A stretch of DNA of 17,192 nucleotides from Gammaproteobacteria bacterium (GCA_003232015.1 QIKU01000190.1:1-17192); one strand, 5' to 3'; counted from the stretch's first letter, positions 7,394 to 16,251 are shown. Notes: generated by a model from the sequence alone, not told the origin. Numbers and translations: made by a program.

Positions 7394-7993
7394 ATGAAAA
7401 AACTATTATCCGCATTTATCTTACTCGCCAGCATCAGCAGCAGCGCTTATGCCGCCAACCCACGGGTTATTATGACCACCAATTTGGGTGCCATTACGAT
7501 CGAGTTAAACGCAGAAAAAGCGCCTAAAACGGTTGGTAATTTCTTAAACTATGTTCAAAAAGGCTTTTATAACGGCACCATTTTTCACCGTGTTATTGGC
7601 AACTTTATGATTCAGGGCGGTGGCTTTACTGCGGACTTCCAGAAAAAACCAACCGGTGCCGCGATTATGAACGAAGCCAATAATGGTTTAAAAAATGTAT
7701 ACGGCAGCATTGCAATGGCCCGAACTGGCGACCCGCACTCAGCGACCGCACAGTTTTTTATTAACGTAAAAGATAACGACTCTTTAGATTTTCGCGCACC
7801 CACACCACGTGACTGGGGTTACACCGTCTTTGGCAAAGTAGTAAAAGGCATGAAGGTGGTTGAAAAAATCCGCAATGTAGCAACCGGTAGCAAAGGCCCG
7901 TTCCGGCAGGATGTCCCCCAAACAACCGTTATTATCGAAAAAATCGAACTTGTGGGTGGCCCCGCTACCCCTGCCAGCCCCAAAACAAACTAG
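7394..7993 (+). CDS. ppiA: Periplasmic cyclophilin-type peptidyl-prolyl isomerase
   Basis: A 199-residue protein. I start at the ATG at 7394, which gives a clean signal peptide (MKKLLSAFILLASISSSAYA, cut AYA-AN); an upstream in-frame ATG at 7352 would add 14 residues that spoil it. The mature domain is a bacterial cyclophilin: FHRVIGNFMIQGGG carries the catalytic Arg, [16 protein letters not shown] is the proline-binding segment, and DWGYTVFGKVVKGM closes the fold. It catalyses cis-trans isomerisation of Xaa-Pro bonds during folding of exported proteins. The next gene is a close paralogue without a signal peptide, so the pair looks like a local duplication serving two compartments. Confidence 0.9.
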   Translation: MKKLLSAFILLASISSSAYAANPRVIMTTNLGAITIELNAEKAPKTVGNFLNYVQKGFYNGTIFHRVIGNFMIQGGGFTADFQKKPTGAAIMNEANNGLKNVYGSIAMARTGDPHSATAQFFINVKDNDSLDFRAPTPRDWGYTVFGKVVKGMKVVEKIRNVATGSKGPFRQDVPQTTVIIEKIELVGGPATPASPKTN

Positions 7994-8019
7994 AACTCTA
8001 TTTTTAAAGGACAATTCAT

Positions 8020-8517
8020 ATGATCGTAATGACCACAAGTTTCGGTGAAATTAAAATCGAACTTAATAAAGACAAAGCACCCGAAACAACCGCCAACTTT
8101 GAACAGTATGTTAAAGACGGTTTTTATGACGGCACTATTTTCCACCGCGTTATTGATAACTTTATGGTTCAGGGCGGTGGCATGGAACCGGGTATGAAAG
8201 AAAAAACAACCCGTGCGCCTATCAAGAACGAAGCCGATAATGGCCTGAACAACGCAAAAGGTACACTTGCCATGGCACGCACCATGGACCCAAATTCAGC
8301 AACCGCACAGTTTTTTATTAATCTTGCCGACAATAAATTTCTAGACCACCGTTCACCAACCCCTGATGGTTGGGGATACTGTGTATTTGCAGAAGTCGTT
8401 GAAGGTATGGATGTGGTTGAAAAAATCAAGAACGTAGCAACCACCAACACTGGCATGCACCAGGATGTACCAGCAGAAGATGTGATTATTGAAAAAGTTG
8501 TGATTGAAGAAGAATAA
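8020..8517 (+). CDS. ppiB: Cytoplasmic cyclophilin-type peptidyl-prolyl isomerase
   Basis: A 165-residue single-domain cyclophilin without signal peptide, the usual PpiB length. A strong AAAGGA ribosome-binding site lies 8 nt before the ATG. Motifs [15 protein letters not shown] (catalytic Arg), [16 protein letters not shown] and [17 protein letters not shown] define the active site. The acidic tail (VIEEE) differs from PpiA. It is 26 nt downstream of ppiA and 12 nt upstream of lpxH, so the three are probably co-transcribed. ppiB next to lpxH is a recurrent gammaproteobacterial arrangement. Confidence 0.96.
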   Translation: MIVMTTSFGEIKIELNKDKAPETTANFEQYVKDGFYDGTIFHRVIDNFMVQGGGMEPGMKEKTTRAPIKNEADNGLNNAKGTLAMARTMDPNSATAQFFINLADNKFLDHRSPTPDGWGYCVFAEVVEGMDVVEKIKNVATTNTGMHQDVPAEDVIIEKVVIEEE

Positions 8518-8529
8518 GTCATAGCTTCG

Positions 8530-9249
8530 ATGACAACTCTATTTATTGCTGATTTACATTTAAGTGATCAGCGGCCCGCAATCACTGAACTGTTTATCAC
8601 CTTTCTTAAAAATGAAGCACGGCAGGCCCATGCTTTATATATTCTGGGTGACCTGTTTGAAGCCTGGTTAGGTGATGACTGTATTTTGCCGGGCTACCAA
8701 ACTGTTATAACTCAATTAAAAGCACTGACCGATAACAACGTACCTGTATATATTTTGCACGGCAATCGTGATTTTCTTATCGGCCAACATTTTTGCGAGT
8801 TAACCGGCTGCCAGTTATTAACCGAAAGCACGGTTATCACCATTGACGAGCAACGCTACCTTATTATGCATGGCGACACGCTGTGTACTGACGACGTAAA
8901 GTATCAACAATTCCGCAGCATGGTACGTAACCCCGAATGGCAAAAACAATTATTAGATAAAACCCCGGCCGAACGTATTGCGTTGGCCAGGCAATACCGC
9001 GAAATAAGCCAGACAGAAACAGCAGAAAAAGCCGATGATATTATGGATGTTAACCAACAGGAAGTTGAAAAGATAATGCTTGATGCTGGTATTACAACAC
9101 TTATTCATGGCCATACGCATCGGCCGGATATTCATAAGTTTGAATTAAAAGATAAAGAAGCACAACGTATTGTACTGGGTGACTGGTATGAGCAAGGGAG
9201 TGTTTTAAAACTTAATAACAACATATTTGATTTACAGGTTGTTACTTAA
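8530..9249 (+). CDS. lpxH: UDP-2,3-diacylglucosamine pyrophosphohydrolase (lipid A synthesis)
   Basis: A 239-residue calcineurin-like metallophosphoesterase. It hydrolyses UDP-2,3-diacylglucosamine to lipid X plus UMP at the inner face of the cytoplasmic membrane. All metal ligands are at the positions I recall for E. coli LpxH: D8 and H10 (ADLH), D41 (LGDLFE), N79 (HGNRD), H114 (MHGDTLC), H195 and H197 (HGHTHRP). R80 in GNRD and the YQQFRSMVRNPEW lid segment are also family-typical. The start at 8530 is supported by the N-terminal MTTLFIADLHLS, although the ribosome-binding site is poor. Translation may be coupled to ppiB, whose stop is 12 nt away. Confidence 0.97.
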   Translation: MTTLFIADLHLSDQRPAITELFITFLKNEARQAHALYILGDLFEAWLGDDCILPGYQTVITQLKALTDNNVPVYILHGNRDFLIGQHFCELTGCQLLTESTVITIDEQRYLIMHGDTLCTDDVKYQQFRSMVRNPEWQKQLLDKTPAERIALARQYREISQTETAEKADDIMDVNQQEVEKIMLDAGITTLIHGHTHRPDIHKFELKDKEAQRIVLGDWYEQGSVLKLNNNIFDLQVVT

Positions 9250-9305
9250 AAATAACCTCTACTTTTTGGTCTATAGCCCAGGCTCAATAAAGAGCATAAC
9301 GGTTA

Positions 9306-9377
9306 TTGCGAGCGGTAGCGCGGCAATCTTGTAGAAAATACCACGTAACTTTAAGATTGCCACACTATCACTCGCAA
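9306..9377. repeat. Imperfect palindrome of a second dispersed repeat family
   Basis: Two 25-nt arms (9306-9330 and 9353-9377) are inverted copies with four mismatches, all of transition type, so as RNA the G-U pairs keep one strand foldable. Arm ends are TTGCGAGC and GGCAATCTT. The 22-bp centre is AT-rich. It lies between the convergent ends of lpxH and the lipoprotein gene, the usual place for such elements, and could limit read-through. A single half copy occurs at 10996-11019. Confidence 0.85.
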
Positions 9378-9406
9378 TGACAAATGGCTTTCACCTGATT
9401 CGGCAA

Positions 9407-10144
9407 CTATTCATCAAAATTAACCTTGCCCTCACGTAACTCCTGTACGGTATAACGCTTGTAATCGGCAGGCAAAACAAATAATTTTTCATCCACTTCA
9501 TAATTCTCGTCAAAATCAACCAGAGTACGCACGTACTCTTTATGCCCCATTGTTTGCACAGGAAAACCAAACATAAGCTGACGAGCAGGTGCAAACGTAT
9601 CTTGCGCTAAATCACAGGCATTATGCATATCTGCCGGAATAGTTGACAAGGTACTTTTGCTATCTGATGCTATTAAAATAGAAAATTCTCGCAGAGCCGT
9701 CACTGCTCCAGGCATTAAGTTGTTTACCGTAATCAAATCATTACAAACTTCATCATTAACCAGTAACTGGTAATGATGAGGCTGCTGCCCACTCACTTTA
9801 GGCGCATCTTTCATTTTACCCAGATCTTTTTCGGTAAATTTCAGCTTAATAGGTGACTCGACCTTGCTATCTTTTTTATGTACTGTCATCACTGATTGAT
9901 CAGCAACAACCACGCTATGCACTAAAGATAGTTTGCGATCGAATAAAACAAAATCTTCTGCACCATCTCCATCATCAAAACGCACAAAGTCCGGGGTTAC
10001 AATAACACGGGTGGGGTAAGGCTCAACAAACTGTTCCTGCTCCATAAACATTATCTTATAAGCATAATCCACCGGCTCTTTTTTACTGCATGCGGCTATC
10101 GTTACAATCGCTAAACTTACTACTAACCATTTAAAATATTTCAT
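9407..10144 (-). CDS. Putative lipoprotein of unknown function
   Basis: About 245 residues. MKYFKWLVVSLAIVTIAAC is a lipoprotein signal peptide; the lipobox (TIAAC) gives Cys19 as lipidation site, followed by SKKE. Without an Asp at +2 it would be expected to go to the outer membrane. I start at the ATG at 10144; an in-frame GTG just upstream (10147) is better spaced to the AGGA element and is an alternative. The mature part is mostly beta-type sequence with many charged residues, two further cysteines (in NDEVCNDL and HNACDLA) and no family I recognise. It begins 18 nt after the DUF455 gene on the same strand, so it is the last gene of that run. Confidence 0.8.
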   Translation of the reverse strand: MKYFKWLVVSLAIVTIAACSKKEPVDYAYKIMFMEQEQFVEPYPTRVIVTPDFVRFDDGDGAEDFVLFDRKLSLVHSVVVADQSVMTVHKKDSKVESPIKLKFTEKDLGKMKDAPKVSGQQPHHYQLLVNDEVCNDLITVNNLMPGAVTALREFSILIASDSKSTLSTIPADMHNACDLAQDTFAPARQLMFGFPVQTMGHKEYVRTLVDFDENYEVDEKLFVLPADYKRYTVQELREGKVNFDE

Positions 10145-10162
10145 CACTACTATTTTTCCTGC

Positions 10163-10972
10163 TTACATATTGTTTTCTAAATAATCGAGTTCCTGCTGAG
10201 TGAACCCGGCTTTTAATCGCGCATCATAATTCACTGGTTTTTTAATTCCGCTATTCATGTACTCTTTTAACAAATCACGAAAGGTTTTATCATGTTCTAC
10301 ACCACGTTGCTCACAGCAATAACGGAACCAGCGCGAGCCTATTTCAACATGGCCAATTTCTTCGCGTTGAATAATGGCGAGTATTTCATTTGCCCGCGAG
10401 TCACCGACACTTTCAAATTTTTTCATAATGCCAGGAGTCACATCCAGACCCCGCGCTTCAAGCACTCTGGGAACCAGCGCCATTCTCACCAGCACATCAT
10501 GGTCGGTTTCAACTGCCATTTCCCACAAACCATTATGCGCAGCAAAATCGCCGTAGGCAAACCCTAATTCAGTCAAATAGTCATTTATTAAACTAAAATG
10601 TTCAGCTTCTTCTTTGGCTATTTTCATCCAGTCAAGATAATACTGCTCTGGCATATCGCGAAACCGATATACCGCATCCCAGGCAAGGTTAATGGCGTTA
10701 AATTCGATATGGCAAATGGCATGCAGTAGCGTTGCTCTGCCTTCGAGTGAATTTATTTTTCGACGTGGTAGTTCCCGTGGCTGCACTAATACCGGTTTAT
10801 CCGGCCGGCCAGGAATGGGTAGTTTCTGAATGGGTAAATCTATATTCGACAATGCCAGAACAGGTTTTAAATCAGAAAACCCAGTAACGGCCTGATAAGT
10901 TTGCTCTACCTTCTCTTGCGGGCTGGGAATGTTAAGTATTTCCCAGGCTCTGCTAAATACGTTATTTTGCAT
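10163..10972 (-). CDS. DUF455 family ferritin-like (putative di-metal) protein
   Basis: A 269-residue protein that I recognise as DUF455, a ferritin-like four-helix family of unknown reaction. Candidate metal ligands fall in the expected helix pattern: E90 (HIEFNAI), E121/E122 with H125 (EEAEHF), E172 (LEARGLDVTP), and E204/E205 with H208 (EEIGHVEIG). The arrangement, two E...ExxH half-motifs, is that of diiron or dimanganese proteins such as rubrerythrin and MiaE, so a redox role is plausible but not shown. A Pro/Arg-rich linker (LPIPGRPDKPVLVQPRELPRR split across 51-71) precedes the bundle. It follows the glycerate kinase gene after 59 nt, a gap holding half of a dispersed repeat. Confidence 0.85.
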   Translation of the reverse strand: MQNNVFSRAWEILNIPSPQEKVEQTYQAVTGFSDLKPVLALSNIDLPIQKLPIPGRPDKPVLVQPRELPRRKINSLEGRATLLHAICHIEFNAINLAWDAVYRFRDMPEQYYLDWMKIAKEEAEHFSLINDYLTELGFAYGDFAAHNGLWEMAVETDHDVLVRMALVPRVLEARGLDVTPGIMKKFESVGDSRANEILAIIQREEIGHVEIGSRWFRYCCEQRGVEHDKTFRDLLKEYMNSGIKKPVNYDARLKAGFTQQELDYLENNM

Positions 10973-10995
10973 TTGGGTATTTTAACAAATGGCTG

Positions 10996-11019
10996 TTGCA
11001 AGCGATAGCACGGCAATCT
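10996..11019. repeat. Half copy of the dispersed repeat at 9306-9377
   Basis: TTGCAAGCG...GGCAATCT matches the left arm of the 9306 palindrome with few differences; no inverted partner follows. It sits between the glycerate kinase and DUF455 genes. Confidence 0.75.
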
Positions 11020-11031
11020 GGATTATAAGAT

Positions 11032-12273
11032 CTATTTCCACTTATAGGCAACCACCACATCCATGACATTGGTTCCTGTTGGCCCCGTATTCACGACATC
11101 ACCACTGGCATGTAGAAAGGCAGATGAACTATAGTGCTGAAGGCTCTCGGCTACCGAATAGCCATCCTGTTCTCCTCGCCACACTGTTTCCCCATCAATC
11201 AGTGCACCGGCATCGTCCGTGTTGCCATCGGTTCCGTCTGTTCCGATACAAAGAACAATTATACTCTTTATACCCTTAATTTTATTCGCCAGCAAAAGTG
11301 CTAAATGCTGGTTGCGCCCGCCTTTACCCGCATTAGCTGGTAATTTTACGCTTGTCTCTCCCCCCCAGATATAAAAACCAGGCTCACCTTGAATAAGCTG
11401 TAAAGCGATTCTTTCTGCTTCCAGCTCGACGCTGGCAGACAGTGCTTGTTCGAATTGAAATATACTGTCTGTTGAATCACAGAGTGTTGCTATTTTGTTT
11501 AGCAATAGGGTATTCGTTGCAACCAGCGCAGTAAATATTTCAGATTCATTGGCATTCTGTTTATTATCAACAATATTAGCTAAGAGCGTTTTAAGCCAGG
11601 CAGGTAAATTGCCCGCTATAGTCGTCGTTGTACTTTTAACAAACAAGCCAGAACCAATAAAACGAGGATCATTACTTAAAACGTCTGACAATAATAAATT
11701 TGACACTTTCAGATGACCAGCAAAAGAGCTTAACTGGCCACCTTTAATATTTGACAACTGCTGACGGATAGCATTTATTTTTTCAATGTTTAGCCCGGAA
11801 GCAAGCAACCAGTTATTAACCTTAACTAAATCATTCAGGTTGACACCTGTTTTTAATTGTTCAACCAGTGCCGACGTTCCGCCAGAAATTAACACAATAA
11901 GGTGTGTGTTTTCAGGTAAGTTAGCTATAAAATCAATTAGCTTCTGCCCGGCGATTAAACTTTTTTCAGAAGGTACAGGGTGGCTGGATTCAAAATATTC
12001 AAATTGGGGTTCTATAGCAGAGTTTAACAAATGTCCTTTTTTTGAAATAACCAAACCACATATGAAATTTTCTTTAACAACCGCATATGCACCCTGCGCC
12101 ATACTTTGCGCTGCTTTACCAATAGCAACAATGGCCACCTTTTCTTTAACGATAAGCCGCCTTGAAAATTCACCCTGCAAGTAATGCTTAACGCATTTTT
12201 CACCATCAACAACTTGCAAGGCAGTGCTGTAAATTTCAAGCAGTTTTTTTCGTTGCGCGGCATTTGTTGTCAT
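11032..12273 (-). CDS. Glycerate 2-kinase, MOFRL/DUF4147 type
   Basis: A 413-residue protein of the TtuD/GckA family, which phosphorylates D-glycerate to 2-phosphoglycerate with ATP. The N-terminal domain (about 1-240) has the AIGKAA motif with K53 as likely catalytic lysine, VLISGGTSALVE (127-138), and INAIRQQLSNIKGGQL. The C-terminal MOFRL domain shows GGETSVKL, GKGGRNQHLAL, the phosphate-binding GTDGTDGNTDDAGALIDG and TGPTGTNVMD near the end. It starts at ATG 12273, 33 nt after mtfA. No tartronate semialdehyde reductase, glyoxylate carboligase or serine-cycle gene lies nearby, so whether it serves glyoxylate, tartrate or C1 metabolism cannot be told here. Confidence 0.92.
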   Translation of the reverse strand: MTTNAAQRKKLLEIYSTALQVVDGEKCVKHYLQGEFSRRLIVKEKVAIVAIGKAAQSMAQGAYAVVKENFICGLVISKKGHLLNSAIEPQFEYFESSHPVPSEKSLIAGQKLIDFIANLPENTHLIVLISGGTSALVEQLKTGVNLNDLVKVNNWLLASGLNIEKINAIRQQLSNIKGGQLSSFAGHLKVSNLLLSDVLSNDPRFIGSGLFVKSTTTTIAGNLPAWLKTLLANIVDNKQNANESEIFTALVATNTLLLNKIATLCDSTDSIFQFEQALSASVELEAERIALQLIQGEPGFYIWGGETSVKLPANAGKGGRNQHLALLLANKIKGIKSIIVLCIGTDGTDGNTDDAGALIDGETVWRGEQDGYSVAESLQHYSSSAFLHASGDVVNTGPTGTNVMDVVVAYKWK

Positions 12274-12306
12274 CCTAAATACTTACCATTCAGTCTCTTC
12301 AATTAA

Positions 12307-13080
12307 TCAAAGATCCCTTAATCTAAGCAATGGCTCCTGCCTGTAATACTGTCGCAATAGATCGTAAATAACAGGGTAAACCTTCTGAATGGTATGCGGG
12401 CATTCAAAAAACACTTCGCTTAGCACCGAAAAGAACTCTGCCGGTGAAGTTGCAGCATAGCAGTCAATTTCCATTGACTCGCCATGACTGCATCGCTGCT
12501 GGAAATGTGCAAACCCCGCACTGAAGGCATCAACCCATTGTGTTGTACTCATATTCGCATGCAGTGGAGGAAAACCATTGGCCAGCCCATTTTGCATATC
12601 CAGTTTATGGGCAAACTCATGAATAACTAGATTGCTGCCATCAATAACCCCGGCAAACTCGGTGTCATCCCATGATAAAATAACCGGCCCGCGTTGCCAT
12701 GCCTCACCCGCCAGGCCAGACTGTACATAATGTACCACACCATTTTCATCTGTAATCGTGCGTTCAGGTGCAAACCCTGAAGGATAAACAATCACCGACA
12801 ACCAGCCTGAATAACAACCAATCCCCAACTTTAATATCGGCAAGCAGGCTTGCAAGGCAATAATTAGTGCCATCGGCAGTGTAACAACAAAACCCTGTGC
12901 GCCTTCAAGTACCTTATAATGTAAAAATAAAATGGACAGCCGCTGTAGTTGCTTTTTATCATCAACCGACAAGCCAACCAATAACGGTAATAAAGAAAAT
13001 GCCTGTTGCCACTGAGCCTCCGTAATGGTTGAGCGTTCAATAACGCGTTGCTCCCGCCATTGCCGAAATAAATTAAACAT
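12307..13080 (-). CDS. mtfA: MtfA-family zinc metallopeptidase
   Basis: A 257-residue member of the MtfA (M90) family. The zinc motif HEFAH is at 154-158 (in LVIHEFAHKLDMQNG), with a downstream glutamate, probably E215 in SPAEFFSVLSE, as third ligand. The hydrophobic N-terminal segment and SGWLSVIVYPSGF also fit. In E. coli MtfA is a cytosolic aminopeptidase that binds the glucose repressor Mlc and so raises ptsG expression; no Mlc or PTS gene is visible here, so the partner is unknown. It lies 64 nt after uup in the same direction. Confidence 0.93.
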   Translation of the reverse strand: MFNLFRQWREQRVIERSTITEAQWQQAFSLLPLLVGLSVDDKKQLQRLSILFLHYKVLEGAQGFVVTLPMALIIALQACLPILKLGIGCYSGWLSVIVYPSGFAPERTITDENGVVHYVQSGLAGEAWQRGPVILSWDDTEFAGVIDGSNLVIHEFAHKLDMQNGLANGFPPLHANMSTTQWVDAFSAGFAHFQQRCSHGESMEIDCYAATSPAEFFSVLSEVFFECPHTIQKVYPVIYDLLRQYYRQEPLLRLRDL

Positions 13081-13144
13081 AATCGTATAAGCTTAAAAAA
13101 GTCACTGCCTTGCACTCCATTGAATAAAAGTAAAGCCTGTATCG

Positions 13145-15049
13145 TTATTCAAGCTCTTCCCAACGTTGAAAAGCCTTACTTAATTCTGCTTCAATTTCAG
13201 TTAAACGCGACATTGTCTGATTTACAACATGCTTATCTTTTTGATAAAAATCACTCTCAGCTGTTAAATTAACAAGCTGTTGTTGCTCTGTTTCAAGTTG
13301 TTCAATACGTTCAGGCAATAAATCCAGTTCACGTTGATCTTTGTAGCTGCGCTTCTTTTCAAGCGGCTTTTGTGTCACTTCAGGTGTAACCGTTTTTGAA
13401 TTATTAGTTGTGTTTCTTTTTGCCGATACAGTTTTAACTGGCCTGGCACGCTGCCTTAAATAATCATTGTAGCCACCCACATATTCATCCACCTGGCCAT
13501 CACCTTCCATTACGATGGTGCTGGTAACAATATTATCCAGAAACTGACGATCATGGCTCACCAGAATCAAAGTACCTTCATAGTTCAACAATAGCTCTTC
13601 AAGAAGTTCAAGTGTTTCAACATCCAGATCATTGGTAGGTTCATCAAGCACCAGCAGGTTAGCTGGTTTGATAAATAAACGTGCAAGTAACAGGCGATTA
13701 CGTTCACCACCGGATAAAGTTTTAACCGGCGATTGTACTCTTGCAGGAGGAAATAAAAAATCTTGCAGGTAACCAATAACGTGTCGGTCTTTGCCATTGA
13801 CCATCACACGGTCACGGCCATGGTTCAGGTTGGCCATTACCGAGGCATTTAAGTCAAAGTCTGCACGATTCTGATCGAAATAGGCAACTTCCAGATTAGT
13901 CCCAAGCTTTACTTTACCTGCGGTCGGTTTTAATTCACCCAGCAAAAGTTTAATTAGAGTAGACTTACCGGAACCATTTGCGCCAATAATACCTATCTTA
14001 TCGCCACGTAGTATTTTAGTGCTAAATTCTTTTACTATTTGTTTATCACCATAACTAAAACTGGCCTTACGCACTTCAGCGACAATACGCCCGGAACTGT
14101 CAGCTGAATCTAAGTTTAATTTTGCTTTACCTTGTTGTGAACGTCGACGGGCATGTTCATTTCGCATGGATTTTAGTGCACGCACCCGACCTTCGTTACG
14201 GGTGCGGCGTGCTTTAATGCCTTTGCGAATCCATTGTTCTTCCTGCGCCAGTCGTTTATCGAACTTGGCATTGTGATCGGCTTCTATCGCAAGAAACTCT
14301 TCTTTTTTAACCAGATATTGTGCATACCCCACTTCCCAGGATGTTATATTGCCACGATCCAGTTCAATAATACGCGTGGCGAGTTTTTTAATAAATTCCC
14401 GATCATGTGATACAAATAAAATTGTCCCTTGATAGTTTTGCAAGAACCCTTCAAGCCAGAGAATCGATTCAATATCTAAATGATTGGTTGGTTCGTCTAA
14501 TAGCAAAATGTCCGGCTCACAAACCAGAGCACGCGCCAACATCACTCGGCGTTTATAACCACCGGATAAACTACTCACCAGTGCATCTTCCGGCAATGAC
14601 AGTTTGCTTACCATTGCCTCTACTCGTTGCTCTAGTGACCAGCCGTCTAAACGCTCAAGTTGGTTTTGGTAATCGTTGAGCTGGTTGACTAAACGTGCCG
14701 ACTCTTTTTCATCTGTTACATCAGCAAGTGCATGCACGGTATTATGGTAATCGGTGATCAGTTGACCGACCTTTTCGATGCCACTGGCAACCACTTCAAA
14801 AACAGTGCGCTGTTCGTCATTCGGCACTTCCTGCATTAAATACGAAACTTTCAAACTTGGCGCACGCCAGATACTACCATCGTCCAATGTCGCTTCACCC
14901 AGCATGACTTTCATCAAGGTTGACTTGCCTTCACCATTGCGACCAATTAACGCAATACGTTCACCACCATTAATGGTTAACTTTGCCTTATCCAGTAAAG
15001 CGACATGCCCATAGCTTAAACAGGCATTATCCAATGTTAATAATGGCAT
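13145..15049 (-). CDS. uup: ABC-F ATPase, Uup type
   Basis: A 634-residue soluble protein, almost exactly the length of E. coli Uup. Domain 1 has Walker A GRNGEGKST (36-44), signature LSGGYKRRVMLAR and Walker B ILLLDEPTNHLD. Between the domains lies the basic helical linker (RKGIKARRTRNEGRVRALK). Domain 2 has GANGSGKST, LSGGERNRLLLAR and LLVLDEPTNDLD. A C-terminal coiled coil (about 570-634, rich in Glu/Gln/Leu) marks Uup rather than EttA or YheS. ABC-F proteins bind ribosomes or nucleic acid; Uup has been linked to ribosome function and to suppression of transposon precise excision. The ATG is 5 nt after the metZ stop, so translation is probably coupled; the early stop inside metZ could lower Uup expression. 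Confidence 0.94.
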   Translation of the reverse strand: MPLLTLDNACLSYGHVALLDKAKLTINGGERIALIGRNGEGKSTLMKVMLGEATLDDGSIWRAPSLKVSYLMQEVPNDEQRTVFEVVASGIEKVGQLITDYHNTVHALADVTDEKESARLVNQLNDYQNQLERLDGWSLEQRVEAMVSKLSLPEDALVSSLSGGYKRRVMLARALVCEPDILLLDEPTNHLDIESILWLEGFLQNYQGTILFVSHDREFIKKLATRIIELDRGNITSWEVGYAQYLVKKEEFLAIEADHNAKFDKRLAQEEQWIRKGIKARRTRNEGRVRALKSMRNEHARRRSQQGKAKLNLDSADSSGRIVAEVRKASFSYGDKQIVKEFSTKILRGDKIGIIGANGSGKSTLIKLLLGELKPTAGKVKLGTNLEVAYFDQNRADFDLNASVMANLNHGRDRVMVNGKDRHVIGYLQDFLFPPARVQSPVKTLSGGERNRLLLARLFIKPANLLVLDEPTNDLDVETLELLEELLLNYEGTLILVSHDRQFLDNIVTSTIVMEGDGQVDEYVGGYNDYLRQRARPVKTVSAKRNTTNNSKTVTPEVTQKPLEKKRSYKDQRELDLLPERIEQLETEQQQLVNLTAESDFYQKDKHVVNQTMSRLTEIEAELSKAFQRWEELE

Positions 15050-15054
15050 CGTGC

Positions 15055-16251
15055 TTATAACCCCTGACTAACATCATTAATAATATCGTTTATATCTTCC
15101 AGACCAACTGCAATTCGAACCATCCCATCAGTAATGCCAGACTCTGTGCGTTGCTCATCGGTTAACCGGCCATGTGTAGTCGTGGCAGGATGAGTAATCG
15201 TGCTTTTTGTATCTCCGAGGTTAGCGGTAATGGATAGCAAATTTGTTTTATCAATAAGCTTCCATGCCGACTGCTTTCCACCTCTTAGATTAAAGGCCAG
15301 CACACCACCAAAATTGCTTTGTTGTTTAACCGCCAATGCATGTTGCGGGTGCGACGCCAAACCGGGGAAATAAACACGGTCTACATTTTCATGTTGTTCT
15401 AAAAACTCCGCCAGTTTCAAAGCGCTTTCGCTGTGCGCATTCATTCTTAAATTTAGTGTTTCCAAACCTTTTAAAAACACCCATGCATTAAATGGGCTCA
15501 TGCTCGGCCCAGCCGTTCTTAAAAATCCATACACGTCTTCACCAACTAATTTTTCACTACCAACAACCGCACCACCAATACACCGGCCTTGCCCATCTAT
15601 ATATTTTGTTGCTTAATGGATAACCACGTCAGCACCAAACTCTAATGGCTTTTGTAACGCAGGCGTGCAAAATGCGTTATCGACTACCAGCAAACAATCG
15701 TGCTTGTGCGCAATTGTCGCTAATGCTTCAAGGTCGGCAATTTCTGTTAACGGGTTGGATGGTGTTTCCACAAACAGTAGTTTTGTTTTACTAGTAACGG
15801 CATTTTGCCATGCATCCAGATCGGTTATTGGCACATAGCTAACCGTTATTCCCATGCGGGATAAATATTTGTCGAACAACACCACGGTACTGCCAAAAAT
15901 GGATTTGGATGACACAATATGATCACCCGCTTCCAGTAAGCCACAGCAAGTACTTAAAATAGCTGACATCCCTGATGCGGTGGCCACACAGCGTTCGCCC
16001 CCTTCAAGTTGTGCTAAACGTTCTTCAAAATTTCGCACGGTAGGATTAGTAAAGCGCGAATAAATATTACCGGGTTCGTCACCACTAAAACGTGCGGCAG
16101 CCGATGCAGCTGAGTCAAAAACATAACTGGACGTTGGGAAAATAGGTTCGCTATGCTCGCCTTCCTGAGTGCGGGTTTGCCCTGCCCGCACGGCTAAGGT
16201 ATCAAAACCCCAGCCCGTTTTATTTTCATCTTTATTTTTAGTATCAGACAT
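15055..16251 (-). pseudogene. metZ: O-succinylhomoserine sulfhydrylase interrupted by an in-frame TAA
   Basis: Reading from ATG 16251, 212 codons are followed by TAA (15615-15613). The same frame then continues without shift to the normal end at 15055, 398 codon positions in all, close to the usual 400. MetZ makes homocysteine from O-succinylhomoserine and sulfide using PLP. Visible motifs are YSRFTNPTVRNFEERLAQLEG, the SGMSA PLP-phosphate region, VETPSNP, and DNAFCTP with the PLP-binding Asp. After the stop come ATKYIDGQGRCIGGAVVG, with the PLP lysine at position 216, and LRTAGPSMSPFNAW. The family has HSATKY, so the Ser codon TCA appears changed to TAA by one base. The product would lack the PLP lysine and C-terminal domain. 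The flanks show no other decay, so the mutation is recent or a sequence error. Confidence 0.9.

Noticed and set aside
8169..8522. Antisense frame over ppiB
   Set aside because: Low-complexity Ser/Thr-rich translation typical of a shadow frame; ppiB itself is unambiguous.
15055..15534. Separate gene for the C-terminal half of metZ
   Set aside because: The frame is continuous with the N-terminal half through a single TAA, and its apparent start is an internal GTG (Val in EDVYGF) without a ribosome-binding site.
15535..15615. Frameshift as the cause of the metZ split
   Set aside because: Translation on both sides is in the same frame (H-stop-ATKYIDGQGRC), so this is a nonsense change, not an indel.
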